A program made the translations under genes and the position numbers. A stretch of DNA of 32,556 nt from Propionibacteriaceae bacterium (lineage in GTDB: Bacteria; Actinomycetota; Actinomycetes; Propionibacteriales; Propionibacteriaceae), in contig CAJPNZ010000026.1 of the NCBI GenBank assembly GCA_905372155.1, positions 1 to 32,556 on the forward strand, in the 5' to 3' direction. A model generated the notes under the pieces. The model made no database searches and was not told the origin of the DNA. It saw nothing but the letters and a program-made list of their open reading frames with translations. Positions 25,721 through 32,556 of this stretch are shown here, one piece after another (position 1 is the first letter of the stretch; every line of letters begins with the position of its first letter).

Positions 25721-27838
25721 ATGTCCGAAGAACCCGACACCACCCCCACCACACGCGACACAGAAACCCCCACCAACGACGCTAAAGCCCCGGTCACGGA
25801 CGACACCGACACCACCGCCCCAGCGAAAAACCAGCGGCGATACACTTTCTTGTCACGGCACATCTCAACACTCAGGGCTCTCCGAATCAGCGGAATTCTC
25901 GCCATCCTTTCAGCAATCATATTGTTCGCCTTTCTGAATGGAAGCAGCAATGCTTCTGACCCACCCACAGGGTTGCTTCCCGGAGTGCCTATAGCAATTT
26001 TTCTGACTTTGGTCATCTGGCTCTGGATTAGCATGTACAACGCTTGGCGACGTTTGATTGCCCTGCTCTTCGCCCTGTGCTCGGTCACGCTCGCCGGTTT
26101 TCTGGTGCACTGGTGGTGGAGGCTCTACGACCAGACCTCGTTCAAGTCCATTTTCCTACTGTCTTTGGGCTTGGCATCCCTCGGAGTGGGCTTGCTGATC
26201 GCCACCGACCTGCTACTCCGAGGCGTCAGAAACCATGCGGGAATCGCTCCTGGTAACACCGAAGACCCCGCCAGGTTTGCTCCCTACCGTCCCGGCGCAG
26301 ACTCCGCCACCACTGGGAAGAGGATTCTGCGAGGGATACTTCGGTTCGTTCTCATCCTGGCGCCCACCACAGCGGTTATTGTGGCTAACACGGTGGCGAA
26401 CCCGGTCACACAGATAACCGCCCCATTTCCCGAGGGCCCCCTACCGGATCGTTCCACTGGGATCCGCACTACCCTCTCCTGGACACGGGACGTCACAGAA
26501 CTGCTGGCCACCGCATCCGGGGCCGCCGGACCGGTGATACTGACCCCTGAGGGCCTGACCGGTCTCAACCCCACCGACGGCACCACCCTATGGACGTACC
26601 AGCGCACAAACGCCACATACGCGAAGATACTGACTCAGAACCTTAGAAGGGAAGATTTCTCCAACAGCTTGTTGAACTCCTACCTGGTGAGCAGCCCCAA
26701 CGGCAGATACGTCGCCCTACGCATCGAAATCCCGAAGGAGCTGGTACAAGACCCGAAGGACTTGCCCCCCACCGAAAACTCCGAGAAAAGAAAACCGATC
26801 AACAATGCCGTGACGGTCGTAGTCGATACCCTCACCGGTCGCGTGACCACCGAACACCCATCGAATATCAACTGGTCTCTACAGCTCACCGACTCCGCCA
26901 TTCTCGACGGCGCCACCGCCTACAACCTTGATGACGGCAAGGTTCGTTGGCAGTTGGAACCGTTGGTGACTAACGATTCAGAAACACATCTTCACACAGC
27001 GTACTCTGGTCCCGCGGGACACAGCAGCTTCATCCGACTTGGAAAATTCCCCAAGAGTCAATCAATTTACTATGAAAAACCAAAGTGTACAAGCGAATCC
27101 TTGATTCTGATATCCGACACTGACCCGAATAACACAACGACAGCAGAAAACATCGCCAACGATGTCCTAACCTGCCGTCCAGTGATCGTAAATGGCCTTA
27201 CCGCCCAGTACAAGAAAGCTCTCGTCGTCGAATTGAAGGAAAGCGGATCCATACAGGCAATGCAGGCACAGGAGACTCGTGTCGTGACGCTCGATTCTCT
27301 TGCAGGACTTGAAGAAGTGAATCCCGTCGACATGGGAAAGAGCGTTGGACTCAATGTGGCAGCCTCCCACGCCTCCGGCACACTGGCCGCCTATCCGGTC
27401 CCCGAGGATGGCAAGATAAAATTCTATACCGACAGCATCACAGACTTCTATCGAGGCACACCGACGGTGGGTACAGTGTTCGATCCGACCGTCAACACCG
27501 CTACACCAGCCGGCCAGTATCCTGGATTGGCTGCCGCCACAGTAGGTATCGCCCTCGCAGCACGCGATGAAACACTATTGGCAGAAGTAGTCATGAGACC
27601 CGGCGACGGATCCGCCGGGGTTTCATTCCCTTTGGATTCGCGGAGTATTCCTCAATCCCTCGAGGAGGTATTGAATGGCAGGCGCATTCCTGTGCAGCTC
27701 TCGGAACAAAATGAACGAGAGGATGTGAACGTCATCAATGTCTCCGGGGCAACCCTCGCAACTTTGATGATCAGTCCGTATACATCCACGGGTTCCTATT
27801 CCTATCGTCTGTATGGTTTGACGGGAGATGCCTCATGA
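25721..27838 (+). CDS. M7 (chimera): class B membrane domain with class A propeller
   Basis: M7, at 705 aa, is the longest M protein. Residues 1 to about 230 follow class B: ISGILAILSA in helix 1, FLVHWWWRLYDQTSFKS after helix 3, ATDLLLRGVRNHAGIAPG, and NTVANPVTQ at the end of helix 5. From about residue 255 it follows class A: SWTRDVTELLAT, GLTGLNPTDGTTLWTYQR, TNATYAKIL, VVVDTLTGRVTTEHPS and the cysteine pair C456/C485. The switch lies about at nt 26411-26486, between anchor and propeller. The reading frame is intact. Its partner L7 is class A, so the L type goes with the propeller, not with the membrane anchor. Confidence 0.82.
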   Translation: MSEEPDTTPTTRDTETPTNDAKAPVTDDTDTTAPAKNQRRYTFLSRHISTLRALRISGILAILSAIILFAFLNGSSNASDPPTGLLPGVPIAIFLTLVIWLWISMYNAWRRLIALLFALCSVTLAGFLVHWWWRLYDQTSFKSIFLLSLGLASLGVGLLIATDLLLRGVRNHAGIAPGNTEDPARFAPYRPGADSATTGKRILRGILRFVLILAPTTAVIVANTVANPVTQITAPFPEGPLPDRSTGIRTTLSWTRDVTELLATASGAAGPVILTPEGLTGLNPTDGTTLWTYQRTNATYAKILTQNLRREDFSNSLLNSYLVSSPNGRYVALRIEIPKELVQDPKDLPPTENSEKRKPINNAVTVVVDTLTGRVTTEHPSNINWSLQLTDSAILDGATAYNLDDGKVRWQLEPLVTNDSETHLHTAYSGPAGHSSFIRLGKFPKSQSIYYEKPKCTSESLILISDTDPNNTTTAENIANDVLTCRPVIVNGLTAQYKKALVVELKESGSIQAMQAQETRVVTLDSLAGLEEVNPVDMGKSVGLNVAASHASGTLAAYPVPEDGKIKFYTDSITDFYRGTPTVGTVFDPTVNTATPAGQYPGLAAATVGIALAARDETLLAEVVMRPGDGSAGVSFPLDSRSIPQSLEEVLNGRRIPVQLSEQNEREDVNVINVSGATLATLMISPYTSTGSYSYRLYGLTGDAS

Positions 27839-29106
27839 ATCTTCACAAACGACTCGCCGGCGTCTTGACCGGGCTGGTGTGCACCGCCCTGCTGGCATCG
27901 TGCACCCCACACAGTGACGGCACTCACCCCGTGACCATCACAGATGCCGGGAACGCTTCCAACCTCTTCGACCCTCCCGTTCAGAATGCCACTGGCTGGG
28001 AAGTCACCACCCACGAAGAAGTAAAACCAGCACGATTCCTCTGCAGCATGAGTGGATCTGGAAACTACTTCATAAACCGTAAAAGCAAGCCAGAGGACAT
28101 TTCTTCCGCACCCCTGGATTCCACAACCACTCTGGTTTCCCTGAACCCGCAGGACGGTTCGGTGCGCTGGGCACGAAACATCACACCAGAGATGCACGCA
28201 AACTACGTCAAAAACTACGCTGATGATAACTCGATGACCCCCCAAGACTCATTCCTTGATTTTCAGGAATGTGCAGGCACAGCATTCGTTTCCAATGAGA
28301 GATATCTGGCCTTCTATCTCTGGCCCTGGATGGCCTCTGAGGGAAGCAGCAACATTAGTGATCAGCGCATGAACATCGTGGTCCTCAACGCTGCGACCGG
28401 CAACGAGGTCCGCACCATCGAAGTATCCGGACTCGTCCTAGGACAAGCCATCGTCAACGACTCCCTGGTGGTAGAGACCGCCCAAAACTACTACCCCGCC
28501 GGCACCGGGGTCCTCAACGTCTTCTCCCTCACAGACCCCCACGCCGAACCAACCACCACCCGCACCGACAACTGGCTCATCGGCTCCACCAACGACTCCC
28601 TCCTCATGTCCCCACAAAGCTCAGGGAAGTACTCCGGCTTTAGAGGCAGGGGACCGTACTGGATCTCCACAATAACCAGAACAACCATATCCGGCGAGGA
28701 ACTGGAGACCTTCACGGGCGTCACGGCCATCCACCCCAACGGCTGGATCGAACGCGCCCAAGACCCGAAAGCCGCTGTGACAGAGGCAGCCGCCAACCCC
28801 GCCAACGCCTTACTGACAACCCTGCCCCGGGACCTGATCAATATCGACAGCGGCACGAGCCTGGACATCACCGGACAATACGTGGCTGACGTGAGCTTGC
28901 CGACCGGACCCGCCCTCCTCCTGCAAACAGTCACCACGACCGGAGAAGGAAAGAAAGAAAAGACCACGTTCATCAACCACTCCTGGCTTCCCGCCACCCC
29001 CGACGCAACGGAACCACGCACCAACGACATACAACAAATCAGCTTGGAAAATAAGGCCAGCAAGGTCTTCAGCAAAACCATCCACATGGGAGAAGAGGAC
29101 AAATAG
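27835..29106 (+). CDS. L7 (class A): lipoprotein with PQQ-like propeller motif
   Basis: L7 has 423 aa, with lipobox LASC (C23) and the class A cysteine pair at C70 and C146. The blade motif is SLNPQDGSVRWAR. Its shared block with L4 is the longest, 221 bp identical, and continues through GSTNDSLLMSP. The segment just after it (SGKYSGFRGRGPYW) is unique. The tail TPDATEPRTNDI ends HMGEEDK. It overlaps M7 by ATGA with GGGAG upstream. Confidence 0.83.
   Translation: MNLHKRLAGVLTGLVCTALLASCTPHSDGTHPVTITDAGNASNLFDPPVQNATGWEVTTHEEVKPARFLCSMSGSGNYFINRKSKPEDISSAPLDSTTTLVSLNPQDGSVRWARNITPEMHANYVKNYADDNSMTPQDSFLDFQECAGTAFVSNERYLAFYLWPWMASEGSSNISDQRMNIVVLNAATGNEVRTIEVSGLVLGQAIVNDSLVVETAQNYYPAGTGVLNVFSLTDPHAEPTTTRTDNWLIGSTNDSLLMSPQSSGKYSGFRGRGPYWISTITRTTISGEELETFTGVTAIHPNGWIERAQDPKAAVTEAAANPANALLTTLPRDLINIDSGTSLDITGQYVADVSLPTGPALLLQTVTTTGEGKKEKTTFINHSWLPATPDATEPRTNDIQQISLENKASKVFSKTIHMGEEDK
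29094..29098 (+). promoter_or_regulatory. Ribosome binding site for M8 inside the L7 stop region
   Basis: AGAGG in the GEED codons ends 13 nt before ATG 29112. One base weakens it relative to the GAGGAGG at the two previous junctions. Confidence 0.45.
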
Positions 29107-29111
29107 ACATC

Positions 29112-31172
29112 ATGTCCGAAGAACCTGACACCATCCACGAAACAGAAACACCCACCAACGACGTCAGCACCCCCACCACGGACGACACCACCGAACCGGA
29201 GAAAAACCAGCGACGATACACTTTCTTGTCGCGGCACGTCTCGACGCTCAGGGGTCTCCGATTCAGCGGAATCCTCACCATCCTTTCCGCGATCATATCG
29301 TACCCTCCCCTAAGGGGTAACAACAACGCTTTTGGGTCATCCGATGGACTGTTTCTCGGATTGTTTCTGGCAATTCTTCCGATTTCGATCATCTGGGCTT
29401 GGAGCAGCCAGAAAAACGCCTGGCGACGCTTGATTGCCCTGCTCGTTGCCCTATTCTCGGTCACGTCCGCCGGTTTTCTGGTGAACTGGTGGTGGACTCT
29501 CTACGACCAAACCTCATTTAACTCCACTTTCCTGCTGGCCTTGGGCTTGGCATCGGTAGGGCTGGGTTTGCTGATCCCCACCGACCTGCTGCTCCGGGGC
29601 GTCAGAGACCATGCGGGAATCGCTCCTGGCGGCAACGACGATCCATCCGTTCTTGCTACCTACCACGCCAGCGCGGACCCTGCCGCTACCGGCGCAGGGA
29701 CCAGGGTTCTGCACGGGATTCTCCAGTTCATTCGCATTGTGATGCCCACCGCGGTGCTGGTCACTGCGGTCATTGTGGCTCATACGGTGGCGAACCCGGT
29801 CACGCAGACGACCGCACCGCTTCCCGAAGGGCCCCTACCGGAACGTCCCACAGGCATTGGCACCACCCTCGCCTGGACCAAGGACGTGCCGGGACTGCTG
29901 GCCACCGCATCCGGGGCGGCCGGACCGGTGATACTGACAACCGAGGGTGTGATCGGTCTCAATCCCGCCGACGGCAGCACCTTGTGGAGCTACACACGGA
30001 AAAACACTGACTTCTGCTTGGACGTGAGGTGGTGTGGAGAAGCTCCTTTTCGCGCGCACTATCCATACACCAGCCCCACCGGCCGGTACATTGCCGTGAA
30101 GTTCGGCATGCCGAAAGATCTCATCAAGAGACCCAAGGAGGGAATCAAACCCGTTCATGACGCCATGACCGTGGTTCTGGACACCCTCACCGGGCAGGTC
30201 ACCGGCGAGCATCCATCAAATGAAAAGAATAATCTCCAACTGACGGATTCCGCCCTCCTCGACGGAGACACCGCCTACAACCTCGACGACGGAGAGGTTC
30301 GCTGGAAACTGACCAAGAAGAAGGAGAGAACCTACGAGGAAGCCTCCGAAAGGAATACCCGCTCGGGTCCTGCGGGCCACAGATCATTCATACTGGACCG
30401 TTCTAATCTGATCTCCGACACCGACCCAACTTCCACCACTGGGGTGGCCAATCTCGCCGGCGATTCTATATCCGATGAGCTGGTGGTGATGGTGAACGGC
30501 TGGACCGTCCAGTACACGAGTCCCCCCGATTCCGAGAGCAGGGGGACACACAAAAATCGCGGAGGCAGGGAAGCGCGAGCCGTCACACTCGACTCCCTCG
30601 CAGGTCTGGACGACGGCACCACACCGGTTGATCTCGGTAGAATCTCTGGGGTGAATTCCGCAGCCTCTCGGGCATCCGGAACCTTGGCGGTATCTTCCCC
30701 GTACGACGACTACCCCAGCATTCGCGATATTATCTACACTCATGACATCTTGGTAAAGGCTGTTTTCGATCCGGCCACCCAACGCGTCACGCCCACTGCC
30801 GAGGATGCGGGGTTGGCAGCCGCCAAGGTGGGGCTCGTGGCGACCTCCGAGGAGGGGCGGCTGTCGGGCTCCCTCGTCGTGAAGCCAGGTGACGGCTCCG
30901 ACGGTGCCACCATCCCCGTGGTCCCGGGCTCCACATTGATACCCCCCGAGCAGCTCGCGCGAGTCCGTGGCATGAAGCCCATGCAGTTTTTCCCCATCGG
31001 CACGGACGCCAGTAACTTGAGTAGCTGGGAGAGGACCGTGGACGCCATGAATGCTCCCGGGGTGACGCTCCTTTCGCTGGATGGCGGCGGGAAGTTCATG
31101 CCCCTCTCCCCGCGCTATTACTACGGGAATCACGTCTACCGGCTGTACGGCCTGACGGGAGCCACCTCATGA
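29112..31172 (+). CDS. M8 (class B): five-helix membrane protein with PQQ-like beta-propeller
   Basis: M8 has 686 aa. It is the closest relative of M5: the helices, the loop after helix 4 (RGVRDHAGIAPGG, also seen in M7), and the propeller with GLNPADGSTLWSYTR and cysteine pair C302/C308 (FCLDVRWCGEAPF) correspond. Other shared blocks are LAGDSISDELVVMVNGW and SAASRASGTLAVSSPYD. The acidic N-terminal tail is somewhat shorter than in M5. M8 ends LYGLTGATS, the class B version of the tail that carries the ribosome binding site for its L partner. It is paired with an intact L8, so cassette 8 is the complete representative of class B. Confidence 0.83.
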   Translation: MSEEPDTIHETETPTNDVSTPTTDDTTEPEKNQRRYTFLSRHVSTLRGLRFSGILTILSAIISYPPLRGNNNAFGSSDGLFLGLFLAILPISIIWAWSSQKNAWRRLIALLVALFSVTSAGFLVNWWWTLYDQTSFNSTFLLALGLASVGLGLLIPTDLLLRGVRDHAGIAPGGNDDPSVLATYHASADPAATGAGTRVLHGILQFIRIVMPTAVLVTAVIVAHTVANPVTQTTAPLPEGPLPERPTGIGTTLAWTKDVPGLLATASGAAGPVILTTEGVIGLNPADGSTLWSYTRKNTDFCLDVRWCGEAPFRAHYPYTSPTGRYIAVKFGMPKDLIKRPKEGIKPVHDAMTVVLDTLTGQVTGEHPSNEKNNLQLTDSALLDGDTAYNLDDGEVRWKLTKKKERTYEEASERNTRSGPAGHRSFILDRSNLISDTDPTSTTGVANLAGDSISDELVVMVNGWTVQYTSPPDSESRGTHKNRGGREARAVTLDSLAGLDDGTTPVDLGRISGVNSAASRASGTLAVSSPYDDYPSIRDIIYTHDILVKAVFDPATQRVTPTAEDAGLAAAKVGLVATSEEGRLSGSLVVKPGDGSDGATIPVVPGSTLIPPEQLARVRGMKPMQFFPIGTDASNLSSWERTVDAMNAPGVTLLSLDGGGKFMPLSPRYYYGNHVYRLYGLTGATS

Positions 31173-32431
31173 AATTTCACAGAAAACTGGCCACGACAAT
31201 CACGGGAGCACTTTTCCTCTCCCTGCTACTCGGATCCTGCACCCACAACACTGATCCTCATTCCGTGAAAATCAGCGACGCCGGAGACGTCTCACACCTC
31301 ATCGAGACTCCCGTGCAAAACACCACCGGCTGGGAAGCCACCGCGACGTCATATGCCATCCACGACGACCAAGCACCTGCTGTTTCCGCACCTGGTGGCC
31401 CCATCGTCCTGTTCGACCCATCCCGCACAAAAGAAACCGAGATTTCCCCGGGCGAAACCGCAACGGGAACCCTCGTGGCACTGAACTCTGAAGACGGCTC
31501 GGTGCGCTGGGCACGAACAGTGGAACCCGGCTTCCCCGAAAATCATCCCCGCAGTAGCGACGATACGCCCCAAATCAGATTCGAACACGACCGGAAAGGA
31601 GAGCGGAAATTTGTCACGTCCAGCCCGAACGGCCGCTACCTGGCCGTCCGGCTCCTGCCATACATGGCATCCGAAACCCCCCGCAGCTTCGGCGAGCAGC
31701 ACACGAACATCGCCGTCCTCGACACCGAAACCGGCAACGAGGTCCGCACCGTCGAAGTCACAGGAATCGTTCTGGGCCACGCCCTGACCAACGACTCACT
31801 CGCAGTCGAAACCGCTGAAAACTTCTATCCAGCGGACACCGGAAAACTCGATATCTTCTCCCTCGCGAATCCTCAGGAGAAGCCGACCACCATACGCACA
31901 AACCACTGGCTAGCCGGAGCAACCAGCAACTCACTACTCATGTCGCAACAGGATCCTAAAGGAAATTACCAGGACTCAATCTGCGCTCTCACCACACTCA
32001 GCATCACCGGCGAAGAAGAAGACACCATAACAGGCGTTGCCGCCATTCACCCAGGCGGATGGATAGAACGCTTCAAAGACCCAGAAACCGCCGCAACCAT
32101 ATTCCAAAGGGACGCGACAACAACGCCGGAAGAGACGCAACGCACGAAAGAGCTGGATGCACTCCCCCGCGACCTGATCAACCTCGACACCGGAACCACC
32201 GTCGACATCACCGGCCTATCCACAACCGAGGTGATCCTGCCAACCAGTCCCGGGATTCTGCTACGAACAGCAACAACAACCGAAAAGGATGGAATGGAAA
32301 GCACCACCTACACCGCAACCTCCTGGCTTCCCGCCACACCAGACGCCACGGAACTACGCGCCGACGACATGCAACACATCGAGGGCGAAGTGGCCAGCGA
32401 ACCCATCCACATGGGCGACAAGGTGAGATAG
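31169..32431 (+). CDS. L8 (class B): intact lipoprotein with PQQ-like propeller motif
   Basis: L8 has 420 aa, with lipobox LGSC (C24). It shows what L5 looked like before its deletion. The blade motif is ALNSEDGSVRWAR, and the core segment NDSLAVETAENFYPADTG has diverged from the class A block. It lacks the C70/FQEC cysteine pair. The tail TPDATELRADDMQHI ends HMGDKVR, so the GEED codons that serve as a ribosome binding site in L4-L7 are lost. This fits its place as the last gene, followed by a REP-like repeat. Confidence 0.83.
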   Translation: MKFHRKLATTITGALFLSLLLGSCTHNTDPHSVKISDAGDVSHLIETPVQNTTGWEATATSYAIHDDQAPAVSAPGGPIVLFDPSRTKETEISPGETATGTLVALNSEDGSVRWARTVEPGFPENHPRSSDDTPQIRFEHDRKGERKFVTSSPNGRYLAVRLLPYMASETPRSFGEQHTNIAVLDTETGNEVRTVEVTGIVLGHALTNDSLAVETAENFYPADTGKLDIFSLANPQEKPTTIRTNHWLAGATSNSLLMSQQDPKGNYQDSICALTTLSITGEEEDTITGVAAIHPGGWIERFKDPETAATIFQRDATTTPEETQRTKELDALPRDLINLDTGTTVDITGLSTTEVILPTSPGILLRTATTTEKDGMESTTYTATSWLPATPDATELRADDMQHIEGEVASEPIHMGDKVR

Positions 32432-32476
32432 GAGTCATATCGAACAAACCCGGCTGCGACATTCCTGCACCCACAC

Positions 32477-32556
32477 GATGGTGTCAACACGACCCGCTCG
32501 CTGAGGCTCGTGAGTATCGGCTCAACCAACTTCCCTCCCCTGAAGCTGGTTGAGCC
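32477..32556 (+). repeat. REP-like repeat after L8, continuing past the window
   Basis: The sequence has GGTGTCAACACG, GCTCGCTGA and CGGCTCAACCAAC, diverged from the inverted half of the 197-bp repeats. It then has CCCTCCCCTGAAGCTGGTTG and AGCC, identical to the repeat junction at about 9549-9572. The element is cut by the window edge. Confidence 0.7.

Overview
The window is GC-rich, bacterial and densely coded. Its composition, the eight lipobox-type lipoprotein signals and the probable leaderless start sites point to a high-GC Gram-positive (Actinomycetota). The intergenic GGTTGAGCC...GTCGAAACC repeats resemble ones I associate with Propionibacteriaceae and relatives, but that placement is a guess from memory. 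I see no rRNA, tRNA, CRISPR array, transposase or phage gene.

Left arm, positions 1-6096, minus strand. Three genes read leftward. First is a TPR protein (6096-4093). Next is an LCAT-like alpha/beta-hydrolase (4006-2609). Last is a large STAND-type protein (2622 to beyond position 1), built as a transglutaminase-like N-terminal domain, a P-loop NTPase, a probable winged-helix region and a 46-residue TPR array. The first gene is a paralogue of the third that lacks the transglutaminase-like domain and the NTPase. The set looks like an intracellular NLR-like sensor with a lipase partner, so a candidate conflict or defence module; that role is inferred.

Right arm, positions 6177-32431, plus strand. 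This is a tandem array of eight two-gene cassettes, called M1-L1 to M8-L8 here. Each M is a protein of about 625-705 aa with five predicted membrane helices, followed by a PQQ/BamB-like beta-propeller that should lie outside the cell. Each L is a lipoprotein of about 394-423 aa with the same kind of propeller motif; L5 is internally deleted to 157 aa. M and L overlap by 4 nt in every cassette. Cassettes 1, 2 and 3 each start at a GATAAT/AATAAT box lying 7 nt before ATG (probable leaderless promoters). Cassettes 4-8 follow cassette 3 with gaps of 3-5 nt, so M3 to L8 looks like one operon of about 19 kb.

The array carries many marks of recombination. Cassettes 4, 6 and 7 form class A, and 5 and 8 form class B. 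M7 has a class B membrane domain joined to a class A propeller. L4, L6 and L7 share a 188-bp block with no differences between more diverged flanks. L5 lost about 270 codons in frame. A 26-codon remnant of an L gene sits just before the M2 promoter, next to 197-bp repeats whose family recurs after L8. I do not recognise a named system. The M-L pair is best described as a diversifying two-part cell-surface propeller module of unknown function: a recognition, immunity or antigen-like array is possible but unproven.
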